Counted from the stretch's first letter, positions 23,992 through 34,590 are shown. The stretch is 64,000 bases of DNA from Cephalotus follicularis (GCA_001972305.1 BDDD01000308.1:248001-312000), one strand, 5' to 3'. The notes: generated from the sequence alone by a model not told the origin. Made by a program: numbers and translations.

Positions 23992-25533
23992 TGATGCATT
24001 TGCAAGTCCAAGCCTTAGTCCAACATGCTAAAGAATCTCAATTTGCCTCCAAAGTACTTAATGGGCCAATCCAGCATTTTTTGGGCCTAAGGGAAGTTTA
24101 TTCTTTGTTTTATTATTGTATATTTCTTACTTGGGTCAATCCCAATTGTGATCCACCACTCTAAATTCGGCCAAAACCCAAAACCCATTATATTATGCTT
24201 GTTTTAATGCTATTTTGACTAAATTAAAGGGGAAGGAAAGGCCCATACACACCCGCATCAATTGGTATCAGAGAAAGGAAGCTCTTTGTTCTATCAAGAG
24301 CTTGGAGATAAGCTATCATTGCTTAGATTTGGAAGTGAGCTCATTGTTCAACCCGAAATAATCACAACATTCAATTCAAAAAAACAGAACCATGTCGTAT
24401 CGTTCAGGTTCATCTTATCCATCATCCTACCGTTCAAGCTCTTCTTGGGAAGATACCGCTACAATGATAAAAGGAGAGTGGAAAGCACTAAGAAATCAAT
24501 TGGATGAAGGTTTTCTATTTATTTCACAACAAATCCAAAACTTGACGGAGAACCAAAGAAGAGGATCTAGAAATTTTATGGAGAAATGTTTCAAGTGTCA
24601 AGGTTATAGACACTCACTATATGAATGTCCTGATGAAAAGTTAATTACTTGTGAAGACATTGAAGAGATAAAGGCTGCCTCTATAGAAGACTCTCTTGAA
24701 GCCCCTCTAGTTGAAGTTCTTGCAGAAGATAGTTCTCGTGATGAAGATATCCTTATTGCTGATCCTATAGAAGGAGAGCTCTTAGAGTTGCCTCCAATTT
24801 TGGCTATTGATGATAAAGATCTTGATGATCAAGATGAAAGTATTGATGATCAAAAAGAAGAGACTTGTGAGAAATTTAATGAACCTAATAAAAGGACTGA
24901 TGAAAGCATGATTGAAATTTCATCAAACTCGATGAATTTCTTATCAAAACAACCACAACTTATTGAGTTTGTTATACCAGAAAAGTTAAATCAATCACAT
25001 GGAGATGACTTTTTGTTAAAGGTGTTGCTGATTCAATTCAAAACTTCAAAGTTGTCTTTCATGATAAGCACAAAGTTGGTGTTCCCAAACAATGCAAGTT
25101 TACTACTTCAAATTTACAAAACTCGAGGTCGAGTTTTCTCTAACAAAGGGAGTTTGATGCATTTGCAAGTCCAAGCCTTAGTCCAACATGCTAAAGAATC
25201 TCAATTTGCCTCTAAAGTACTTAATGGGCCAATTCAGCATTTTTTGGGCGTAAGGGAAGTTTATTCTTTGTTTTATTATTGTATATTACTTACTTGGGTC
25301 AAGCCCAATTGTGATCCACCACTCTAAATTCGGCCAAAACCCAAAACCCATTATATTATGCTTGTTTTAATGCTATTTTGACTAAATTAAAGGGGAAGGA
25401 GACCCTTTTAAAACCCAAATCAGTCCTAAACACCTTCCAAATCAAACCCACACTATCCCTGAACTTGAACCAACCTTAAAAACTATCCCTAAAGCCAATA
25501 GCTCACTTAAAAGGCTCATACACACCCGCATCA
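23992..25533 (+). mobile_element. small gag-only LTR element (TR-GAG type)
   Basis: LTRs lie at 23992-24260 (269 bp) and 25155-25533 (379 bp). Both start TGATGC and end GCATCA, and CTAAC flanks the element on each side (23987-23991 and 25534-25538). TGGTATCAGAG follows the left LTR (24263) and a purine tract (ACAAAGGGAGTT) precedes the right one. The length difference is one indel of about 110 bp near the LTR ends; otherwise the LTRs differ at only a handful of bases. The internal region is about 0.9 kb with a single gag-like ORF. This structure matches the described terminal-repeat-with-GAG non-autonomous class. Confidence 0.9.
24392..25327 (+). CDS. gag-like protein with one zinc knuckle
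   Basis: The 311-residue frame opens with a Ser-rich segment, then a basic helix-forming stretch (about residues 24-60), then a CCHC knuckle CFKCQGYRHSLYEC (about 69-82), then a long acidic tail rich in Asp and Glu (about 90-185). The last 60 residues are read from the right LTR, so the natural protein probably ends near the LTR or uses LTR sequence as its C-terminus. There is no capsid motif I can name and no protease or polymerase. It would be expected to bind RNA and help packaging of its own element if translated. The ATG choice is uncertain because an overlapping frame starts at 24262. The open frame over the whole internal region suggests either recent insertion or constraint. Confidence 0.6.
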   Translation: MSYRSGSSYPSSYRSSSSWEDTATMIKGEWKALRNQLDEGFLFISQQIQNLTENQRRGSRNFMEKCFKCQGYRHSLYECPDEKLITCEDIEEIKAASIEDSLEAPLVEVLAEDSSRDEDILIADPIEGELLELPPILAIDDKDLDDQDESIDDQKEETCEKFNEPNKRTDESMIEISSNSMNFLSKQPQLIEFVIPEKLNQSHGDDFLLKVLLIQFKTSKLSFMISTKLVFPNNASLLLQIYKTRGRVFSNKGSLMHLQVQALVQHAKESQFASKVLNGPIQHFLGVREVYSLFYYCILLTWVKPNCDPPL

Positions 25534-25853
25534 CTAACTCTATCTCTCTTTATTTACATTGTTTTATTATTCTTGTGTACATGTTTATATTCATAATTTA
25601 ATTCGTCTTTTTCGCAAACCATTTATAATATAAAGGTTTCTATATAGGACTTTCAGTTGGTATCAGAGCGATAGATTCATTATTCTTAATTGTTAGAATC
25701 TTAAAGATCCATGGAAACTTCTATGAATCTAAACGTAGGATTGGAAGGTTCTTCCGTATCTAGACTGCCACGCCCCAAACCGCGAGGGTAAACCCCCATG
25801 ACTCGACGTGTGAGATACCATCTATTCCATCAAACCATATCATATATCATATA

Positions 25854-26880
25854 TCTACCAAGAACGTCGACGTCTATAGCCCCCTGGGCATTTTCTGCAT
25901 TTCTATAAATGCTGAAAACAATGGTTTAGAGTATGGTATATCATTCTGGCATTCCAAAATGCACTATGCATGTTCCAAACATAATTCTAAACACATTAAA
26001 ACAACATTCCCAGCACAAAAACACAATGAAATCCAATTTCATGCAATTTTTCATTAAGGCACTTTGAAATTTTAGTTTGATCACAAAACACATCCATTAA
26101 TTAAACCATTAATCAGTACATCATCTAAGGCATACATATTCAATTAAGGATGATGTGGGACGCTCTGATACCACTGATGGAAACGGACAAAACCGAATCC
26201 AATGCCATAAATGGACAATGGTGCAAAGGGTGTAAAACAAAACAAAACATACAATCATGGCAGCGGAATAACACCCTATTAAAACAAAACAAGTCCATTA
26301 TGACACGTCCACAGATCACATGGATCACCACAACATCTACTGAATTGAATTGGTGTCACCATTACAAACAATGGTGACACACAAGCATGGCAAAAGGAAG
26401 AAGGACCAAGAATTATACCAACGGGTGAAGGATCCTTCTTTGTTTGCCGCTACAAGCTTGAGTAGATTCCCTTTGATGTTCTCCAAGTCTCAGGAACAAC
26501 AAGCAATCCAACCAGAAAAGATAAAGTGTGTGAACTCTCTCTCTCTCACTTAGCTTAGAAAAGGTATATTGATATTGACCAATGAAGTCAATGATCAATC
26601 CACCCTAGATAAGCTCATGCTTGGTGTATCACAGATGAAGAGAACACACTGCAGAGAAAAATTTGAGCTCTCTTGCCCAGCAAAACTCAAACTTTTTCCC
26701 TTTTTCACTTAGTTCATTTTCTGCAGAAAATGCCTATTACTAGCCTCCTTTTCTCTCTCCCAATCTCCCATTCAATTAGGATCATGGCCTTCACTCCCTG
26801 GGAGTCCGAAGCCATGATTCCCACGTTTCTCAAACGTGCAAGAACAGGAGGTGGAAGCTGGATATGAGAGAAAAATCGTG
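25854..26880 (-). repeat. 1.03-kb direct repeat, copy 1
   Basis: This unit recurs at 28004-29030 with a constant offset of 2150 bp and only scattered differences. On the minus strand it reads as R-U5 of an LTR ending TTTCCATCA, one base, then the PBS TGGTATCAGAGC (26173-26162), then about 300 bp of leader. The flank at 26881 and beyond does not match that of copy 2. Confidence 0.8.
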
Positions 26881-27783
26881 CCACGTAGGCGTGTCCAAGT
26901 GCTAAAACATAGCCACCCTTTGCGGTGCCCAACACCGACGTTGACATAATATCCCCAAGTCATCAGCCTCAGTTAGGGCATGACAAACCAACAACCCAGG
27001 AACACTACTCAACGAAAATTGTGGAAGGCCACGGGGAACCACTCCATGGGTTCCTACGTTGAGACTTATTATTGCAGTGAGGGAATTTGCGGTCTCATGT
27101 GTTAATTACCGAGCCATTAATTAATTCATTGGTTTTATTAGCCAATTCCAATTAATTACGGCTTAGCATGCAAGACGAGTATCTTATGCACCTTGGACAT
27201 ATTTCTAAAATATGTCAATGGATTTGGAAAGGACAATATTAGTAATGACTTGAGTCCAAAGTCACTACTAGGTCTTCCTAGGTGTAAAGATTTAAATCTA
27301 TTTATTACATCAATAACCATGCATCTATGGCCTTCAAAAGTCTTGTACTCCATTTCTCCTTTCCTCCATCTCTCCTTGCAAGGTCTTCTTTTACAAAAAG
27401 AACATTACATTTTCGAAAAGAAAAAATTACATTTTAAAAATTACAAGGAGAAATTACAAAAAGAAAGGAAAAATAAATGGTGCACGCAGGCACCTTATTA
27501 CAGACCTTTAAAGATAATAAATAAATAAAATCTATCCACACATAGAAAACAATAAACTAGGTCTATGTCCTTTTTCGGGACATCCATTGTGCATAAGATC
27601 TATATTATATCCAATATAATAATACCACATATAAACAAATGCCATAAATAATAACCAATAACTCAATTTAATTCAAAGATTGTTAATTGATCAAACTCCC
27701 ACTAAATCAAGCAATTATTTTTAATTTTCCAAGTACCAAAATGTATAAAATCCAATTTTATTAAAAACAGTTTTTTTTTTTAG

Positions 27784-28043
27784 AAGACGTCGACGCTTAT
27801 CAAAAGCATCGACGTGTTTTCTGGAAATACTTGAACAAGACGTCGATGCATAACAGGAGCATCAATGCCTTTCTCAAGAACAGTTGAAAAAGGCGTCGAC
27901 GTTCAACAAGAACATCGACGCGTTTCACAAAAAGATGAATAAGACATCGACGTCTATCAAGAACGTCGATGTCTTTACTGGGAATATGAATAAGACATTG
28001 ACGTCTACCAAGAACGTCGACGTCTATAGCCCTCTGGGCATTT
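27784..28043 (+). repeat. five-unit minisatellite with paired CGTCGACG motifs
   Basis: Units start at about 27784, 27837, 27890, 27941 and 27992, a period of 51-53 bp. Each begins AAGACGTCGACG (or a one-base variant) and holds a second motif GCATCGACG about 20 bp later. The last half-unit is also present next to copy 1 of the 1.03-kb repeat, so the minisatellite adjoins the Copia leader. Confidence 0.85.
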
Positions 28044-29030
28044 TCTGCATTTCTAAAAATGCTGAAAATAATAGTTTAGAGTATGGTATACCATTCTGGC
28101 ATTCCAAAATGCACTATGCATGTTCCAAACATAATTCTAAACACATTAAAACAACATTCCCAGCACAAAAACACAATGAAATCCAATTTCATGCAATTTT
28201 TCATTAAGGCACTTTGAAAATTTAGTTTGATCACAAAACACATCCATTAATTAAACCATTAATCAGTACATCATCTAAGGCATACATATTCAATTAAGGA
28301 TGATGTGGGACGCTCTGATACCACTGATGGAAACGGACAAAACCGAATCCAATGCCATAAATGGACAAAGGTGCAAAGGGTGTAAAACAAAACAAAACAT
28401 ACAATCATGGCAGCGGAATAACACCCTATTAAAACAAAACAAGTCCATTATGACACGTCCACAGATCACATGGATCACCACAACATCTACTGAATTGAAT
28501 TGGTGTCACCATTACAAACAATGGTGACACACAAGCATGGCAAAAGGAAGAAGGACCAAGAATTATACCAGCGGGTGAAGGCTCCTTCTTTGTTTGCCGC
28601 TACAAGCTTGAGTAGATTCCCTTTGATGTTCTCCAAGTCTCAGGAACAACAAGCAATCCAACCAGCAAAGATAAAGTGTATGAACTCTCTCTCTCTCACT
28701 TAGCTTAGAAAAGGTATATTGATATTGACCAATGAAGTCAATGATCAATCCACCCTAGATAAGCTCTTGCTTGGTGTATCACAGATGAAGAGAACACACT
28801 GCAGAGAAGAATTCGAGCTCTCTTGCCTAGCAAAACTCAAACCTTTTCCCTTTTTCACTTAGTTCATTTTCTGCAGAAAATGCCTATTACTAGCCTCCTT
28901 TTCACTCTCCCAATCTCCCATTCAATTAGGATCATGGCCTTCACTCCCTGGGAGTCCGAAGCCATGATTCCCACGTTTCTCAAACGTGCAAGAACAGGAG
29001 GTGGAAGCTGGATATGAGAGAAAAATCGTG
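28004..29030 (-). repeat. 1.03-kb direct repeat, copy 2
   Basis: This is the partner of 25854-26880. It carries the same PBS complement at 28312-28323. Beyond 29030 the sequence turns into a CGTCGACG-rich stretch rather than the sequence seen after copy 1. Confidence 0.8.
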
Positions 29031-29069
29031 TCCACGAAGTGAGCTCGTGCACAGGTTACACGTGTTCTG

Positions 29070-29215
29070 CTCAAAGTCGTCGACGCCTTTTCAAAAGACA
29101 TCGACGTCCATGTAATGTGGCACTAAAAACATCGATGCTTTCTAAAAGACATCGACGCCTTTCAAAATGTTCAGCATCGACGTCTTTCTAAAAGACATCG
29201 ACGCTTTGTCTGGCC
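29070..29215 (+). repeat. CGTCGACG-type motif array
   Basis: Seven motifs of the forms CGTCGACGCC, CATCGACGTC and CATCGATGC lie in about 145 bp, separated by CTTT/AAAAG. They sit where the U3 of copy 2 would be on the minus strand. Confidence 0.7.
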
Positions 29216-32200
29216 AGTAAAGCATTAAGAGTCTAACTCTTATAGTAATCTCATGTACCCTTCGAATATTGGTTAAGTAAGATCAGACATATGTGTTTCC
29301 ACAAAATGCAAAATCCACATAACCGATATTTGACACAAAAACTTAATATGTTCAACATATTAAAGATCTAATCATTATAAGGCAGGGACCCTTTAAAATC
29401 TTGGTTAAAACGAGAGGTGTTCAAAAATTACCGAAATACCCCCTGGGTCCGGTTTAGCCATTCTAAATTATCCCAGACCATTTAAATGCTCTCGGAATAA
29501 TATCTAATATTATCCAGATGAAAAAATTAATCTAATTAATTTTTCTATAATTTATTACTCACCTCATTAACCCTAGATTTTCTAAGTCGTCGGTTCAGTA
29601 AGGAGTAAGGTAACCAGTCTCACAGCCTCCATGCCAGGTATCCAACCTTATGTCAGGGCATCACTAGTATAAGTAGGTAATAAATAAACTACTTCAATTA
29701 TGTGATAAAATACAAGTGATATAGCCATCACAAATTTTTAGCACGTATCATACATAAGGAATAAGATTGTTTCATACATGGTAAGATATAATATGACAAC
29801 CCATCTAATGGCTTGTCGGGTCACTATATCTAACAGGAGGTCCTGGGCTGCTCGCCATTCTCTCCCGGTCTGGTGGCTGGCTCCGGCGTCGTCTCCGGTG
29901 CTCTCTCTCCCTCTGCCATGTAATCTCTCCCGCACTCTCTCTCCCTCGCGTATATTTCTTTCTTTTTTGGCACGGGCGCATTATGCACTCATGTCTCTTT
30001 CTTTCTCTTTTATTGATTGCTCCCCTTCTTGTCTTTAACAGCAAAATGTTAATGCTTGGATCTCGTTTATTCCGCGCATTGCAATATTAATTAATCCAAC
30101 CACCACTAAAATAATCGCAATAATATTGCGAACATAGGGTCTTACGGTCGCGCATTAAAAATGTGCTTTATTGGTCATTTTGAGCCTTATAATTGCGGGC
30201 TTCAGTACGCAATATCTGTTATTGCCTCGGGCTTCCATTGGGCTTCATTATAGCTATACGATGTGCCAAATATTACCACAATTATTTATACAATTATTGT
30301 TATAAAATTTGGGGCATTACATAGACCCCCATTCTTTGACGGAAATAACTATAGTTTTGGAAAAACTAGAATGGCCATATTTTTACAATCCTTAGACTAT
30401 CAATTGTGGCATATTATTGTTAATGGTCCTAGGATTTCCACGAGAACGGTAGAGAGAGTAGTTTCTTTAAAACCCGAAAATGAATTTAACGATAATGATT
30501 TTAGAATGCTTCAATTAAATTCAAAGTCTAAACATGTTTTATTTTATGTCGTAGGTCCAAATAAATTTAATTGCATTACTTCATGTAATTCGGCTAAAGA
30601 AATGTGAGACTTATTAGAAGTTTCATATGAAGGCACTAACCAAGTAAAGAAATAAAAAATAAGCATGCTTGTACACGAATATGAATTGTTTATGATGCAT
30701 GACAATGAAAATATTAGTGATATGTTTTCTCGCTTTACTACGATTATTAATTCTCTTAAAAATCTTGGCATTTCTTATCCTAACCAAGAACTTGTAAGAA
30801 AAATCTTAAGGTGTTTACCAAAAAGCTGGACTTCAAAGGTAACGGCGATTGAGGAAGCAAAGGACCTCACGACTCTTCCACTCGAGCAGCTCCTTGGTTC
30901 CTTGATGACACATGAGACGACAATGAAAAATCATGAGAGTGTGGAAACCAAAAAGAAGAAGACTATTGCTTTAAGAGCCTCGAAGGAAGAAAGTGAAAGT
31001 GATGAAGATGAAGATTTGGCCCTTATCACATCTCAATTTAAAAAGTTCCTCACAAGTCAAAAAGGTAAAAAGGCTTTCAAGAAGTACCCGTAAAAAGAAG
31101 AATAATCAAATAAAGAGGAACTAACATGCTTCAAATGCAAAAAGACTGGTCACTTTAAAAGTGATTGCCCGAGTCTTAAAAAGAAAGAGCAATTCAAGAA
31201 AAGTAATGAGCATTCCAAGAAGAAGAAAGCTATGGTTGCTACATAGAGTGATAGTGACTGCTCGAGCTTCGAAGAAGAAAGTGATAAAGAGGTAGCCGAC
31301 ATTGCTTTCATGGCAATTGAGGAGGAGGAAGAAGAAGAGGTAAATTTTTCTTTTGATGAATTGCAAGATGCTTATGATAATTTATTTCATGAATATAAAA
31401 ATGTTTGTTTGAAGAATAAATTTCTCAAGAAAAATGCTATTTCAATGTCAAAAGAAATTGAAAATCTAAAGAATGTGAATAGCAACTATATATATGAGAT
31501 TGAAATTTTAAATGTTTCTTTGAAATTGACAAATGATTTTAAGGATGAAAATGAAAATTTGAAACTAGAAATTGATGCTTTGAAGACAACTTTTTCTAAG
31601 TTTTCAAATAGTAGTGATAAATTGGATAATCTTTTAGGATTACAAAGATGTGTGTTTGACAAAGCCGGTCTAGGCTATGAAGAAATGAATAATGTCAAAC
31701 ACTTTAATAACTTCTTTGTTAAGAAAAATGAGCTCAAAATTATTTGTAACTATTGTCGTAGACTAGGACATATTTCTACCTCGTGCTTTCTTAAAAAGAA
31801 ATTAGGCCTTGTTAAATTTAGAAGAATTTGAGTTCCCAAAGGAACCTTTGTAACTAACTTGTAAGGACCCAAGTTCACCTAAATACCAAAAGCTTAAACT
31901 TTGTTTTTGTAGGTGTACTTGAAGTTAAAATCAAATTCAAGTACATTTGTTGGGGAGAAAGCATTTTGTTGAGGGGGAGGTAATGATATGAAGAAATACT
32001 CTCATTGAATTAATTTTTAACTTTCAATTGGAATACTTACAATTAGTATCTTTTAAATTGTCAATTCGGTATCAATATTGTTTAACATATTCTTTTTTAT
32101 GCTCACAAAAAGAGGGAGAAAGTTTATGAGAAATTGATAGCTTATGTTAAGGGGGAGCTATAAAAAGGATAACTTGAAATCATGTTTTTATGGACTTTTC

Positions 32201-32417
32201 AAAAAGGGGAAGATATTTATGTTTGGAGATATTTTATGAATTTGAAATTAATCTTATGGGGAGAATTAGACGTTAAGTTAAGAGGGAGCTTAACTAAGGG
32301 GGAGTTTGTCATTTTTTTTAAGTTGTTTTGAATTGTGTTAAATTTCTTCAATTAATATTATCTTTATTTTATATGATCTTATTGTAAATGTTTTGTAATC
32401 ATCAAAAAGAGGGTGAT

Positions 32418-33502
32418 TGTTGGGTTTTGTCTAACAATCTTAGTTTTGATGATAACAAAGCACCTAACTTGTTTGTTGATGTAAAGAAATGATTAAACGA
32501 AACAAAACAAGGACGGTTTGAACAGAAGTGTTTGCGCTTAACACCAAAGCGTCAACAGTTGAAGACTTTCAAAGCTAGAACAAAACTATTTAAAGCGCCG
32601 ACGGTCTCATGGAAAACGTCAGTGGTTTGGACCAAGGTGTCAATGCTTAAAGAGCACATATCAGAGCTTCATTCTAGAGACTTGTAGAACCAATTGAGGA
32701 ACTCAAAGCGGCGACGGTCATAAAGAAAGCGTCAACGGTTTCTCCAAGGCGTCAACACTTAGAACAAAGCGTCGGCGGATTAAGCGAGAAATTCAAATTC
32801 ATACACATAACGGTAACATAAGCGTCGACGCTTTGTGCGCTGGAAACTTTCATTAAAGCCGTCTTTACAACAACAACTTCTAAGACAACACCAACGGCTA
32901 TATTACTTCTACAATGGCCATAAACTGAAGAGAGCTATAAAAAGAGGCCAAGAATCAGGATCAAGAAGTTCTTCAACAACTTAAAAAGAGACCTTCATCA
33001 TCTTAGAAGAGAAGAACATCAAGAGAGCAAAGCTTCCACTTTCAAATATTTCAAAGCTTGTGTCAAATACTTTATCACTTTCATATCCAACCTTTGAGAG
33101 GTTATTTGTAAACACAAAACCATCCTTATAATATTTCATTGTAAAAAAAGGGTGTGAACCCTTAGTGAGATAATCAAGGGGAGTGAACCCTTAGTAGGAT
33201 TATCGCGGGGAGTGAACCCAGTGGGGAGGGAACCCAAAACTTGTAAGGTGTTTCTTTGATTTACATCCGTAATCCAAAATCAAAGTGTACTAGAAGGTAT
33301 GGAATCTCAAGGAGGTCCTTGGGAAACGTGGACGTAGGTAAGAGTTAGTCAAACCACTATAAACTGTGTTTGCAATCTCTCTAACTCTATCTCTCTTTAT
33401 TTACATTGTTTTATTATTCTTGTGTGCTTGTTTATATTCATAGTTTAATTTGTCTTTTCCGTAAACCATTTATTATATAAAGGTAGCCATATAGGACTTT
33501 CA
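32418..33502 (+). repeat. 3' LTR of the SIRE-like element
   Basis: This 1085-bp LTR starts TGTTGGG and ends GGACTTTCA. It includes the CGTCAACG array (about 32510-32835), ACGGCTATATT (32894) and a TATA box in GAGCTATAAAAAGAGG (about 32931). It is the uninterrupted reference for locating the insertion in the left LTR. Confidence 0.88.
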
Positions 33503-33656
33503 ATCTGAATATTAACTATGGATTTGAGTTTATAGTAATGTTTCGGATTTATGGTTTTGATGATTCGAATAAAGGATTATTTATCTTATTTTGATATGAT
33601 TTTGTAAGTTAGTTTTGTGTGACATCCCGGCCTCAGAGCGGGGGTGTTACACCAAG

Positions 33657-34304
33657 TCTATTATATCAAAAAAAAATTGACATAACATATAATTAAGAGC
33701 TCTTATATCATTTATAAATCCATTGTTGTTCATTAAAAAAAAATCCATTGTGTTTGTATATCCATAATCTATATTTTGTAAATCTAACTTTTTGATTTGA
33801 AAATCTATATATAGAGATCATTTTCTAAGTGAATTAAATGTTATTAACTATTCATCTAGAATAACAATTTATACCATTATATAATTATCTTTTAAAAATA
33901 TATAAAGATTAAATTTGTTATGTCTAGATGAAAGATATTGACTTAAAAATTGATATATACCATATATATTTATAAATTATCAAATTATATCACTAAAATT
34001 AAGGTATATAAACCATAAATCTAATTAAAATGATATAGCGCACTCATGTGTCACATTATATTTACTGTGTTTGCGGGGTTTTTTTTCTTTTAGAAAAAAT
34101 TTGCATAAATCTTACTCTTGACATACTGTGATTTAAATCCCTTTCATTGACTTCCCTAAAACGGCAAAATGGTCATAATAAAACGAGTAATCATATTAAT
34201 AATAAGAATTTTCTGTAGTCAGTAATAATAGATGACGTATCAAAATATCATTGGTTATTTTAATATTAAAAAAATATTATTAATAATTTTTTAACTCACC
34301 AAAC
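33657..34304. other. AT-rich intergenic stretch
   Basis: About 650 bp of AT-rich DNA follow the TSD of solo LTR copy b. No gene, RNA gene or element boundary was recognised. Confidence 0.6.
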
Positions 34305-34590
34305 ATCTCAACTTAGTGATAAGAGAGTTCATACAGCCTAAAAGACCAAAGTTCGAATCTTCATTGGGAAATTTATTGGGGTAACAAGTAGGTATCCCTT
34401 TCATGGTTACAAGAGAGACTGTTACTTTATTGGGTCCATGAAATTTGCTCTTTTAGTGGGATCAACATAAGAAGGCTAGTCCAATGAGCTCAATCCTCTA
34501 TGGCGGGTTTGTGACTAGCCTACTGTGTAGTGCATAAGTTCAATCTTCCTTGACGAATATGTAAGTATTGGTTTTGACTTTCTCAATTTT
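34305..34590 (+). mobile_element. candidate tRNA-derived SINE
   Basis: ACTTAGTGATAAGAG (34310) resembles the pol III A box of tRNA-derived SINEs, and GTTCGAATCTT (34351) the B box, at normal spacing. About 200 bp of unrelated body follow. I could not see a clear TSD or poly-A tail, so the call is tentative. Confidence 0.4.

Larger units (their letters stand above)
22981..25655 (+). repeat. 5' LTR of the SIRE-like element, interrupted
   Basis: The outer parts are 22981-23991 and 25539-25655. They match the right LTR base for base over most of their length. The U3 has degenerate CGTCAACG/GCGTCGACGC motifs from about 23095 to 23430, then ACGACTATATT (about 23497) and a TATA box in GAGCTATAAAAATAGG (about 23534). 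Confidence 0.88.
25766..30321 (-). mobile_element. minus-strand LTR insertion in the gag gene
   Basis: The insertion starts TGCCACGCCCCAAA and ends TTTGGGGCATTACA, imperfect inverted ends, and is flanked by TAGAC on both sides (25761-25765 and 30322-30326). Its left end resembles the sequence starting at 59670 (TGTCACGCCCCGAACC). The outer parts (25766-25853 and about 29220-30321) read as an LTR on the minus strand with a purine-rich, AGAGAGA-bearing leader. The middle carries two copies of a 1.03-kb unit with a Met-tRNA PBS, apparently from a separate Copia family. No coding domains were found. Confidence 0.75.
25711..31831 (+). pseudogene. SIRE-type gag, split and with stops
   Basis: ATG at 25711 encodes about 18 residues before an LTR insertion (25766-30321). 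After it the frame resumes with PPFFDGNNYSFGKTRM, the typical start of the Copia UBN2 capsid domain. The first CCHC knuckle CFKCKKTGHFKSDC is at about 31130, an acidic Glu-rich stretch and a long coiled-coil-like region follow (about 31310-31620), and a second knuckle CNYCRRLGHISTSC is at about 31747. Stops at 30605 (TGA where the family has Trp), about 30655, 31093 and 31245 (TAG where Trp fits) interrupt it. Two zinc knuckles with a coiled coil between them are a SIRE/Maximus hallmark. No pol follows. Confidence 0.85.
22981..33502 (+). mobile_element. SIRE-like Copia element with gag only
   Basis: LTRs lie at 22981-25655 (split by another element; about 1128 bp net) and 32418-33502 (1085 bp). 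Both start TGTTGGGTTTTGTC and end ATAGGACTTTCA. TGGTATCAGAGC at 25658 is the PBS, and a purine tract (AAAAAGAGGGTGAT) precedes the right LTR. Flanks ATATG (22976-22980) and ATCTG (33503-33507) are a TSD with one change. Only a gag gene is found between them; protease, integrase, reverse transcriptase and RNase H are all absent. It would need enzymes from a full-length relative. Confidence 0.88.
20359..33651 (+). mobile_element. solo LTR copy b, split by nested elements
   Basis: The left part starts TGTAATACCTCG at 20359 and the right part ends GGGGGTGTTACA at 33651. CCAAG flanks both (20354-20358 and 33652-33656). All sequence from 22981 to 33502 is a later insertion; without it and its TSD the LTR is about 2766 bp. 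The left part has the CT-rich tract and GC-rich leader (about 20620-21150) shared with copies c and e, and the CTGAGGTTTGCTCAG segment near 22808. No internal retrotransposon genes belong to it. Confidence 0.85.

Noticed and set aside
27784-28043. Regularly spaced repeats that could suggest a CRISPR array
   Set aside because: The units are directly adjoining and degenerate with similar spacers, there are no cas genes, and the DNA is plant nuclear; it is a minisatellite.
25854-29030. The two 1.03-kb repeats as LTRs of a 3.2-kb element
   Set aside because: They do not begin TG and end CA, have no flanking duplication, and each contains a PBS in its interior, which an LTR would not.
29738-30038. 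Frames on both strands in a CT-rich region
   Set aside because: They are low-complexity by-products of the purine-rich leader of the minus-strand LTR insertion.
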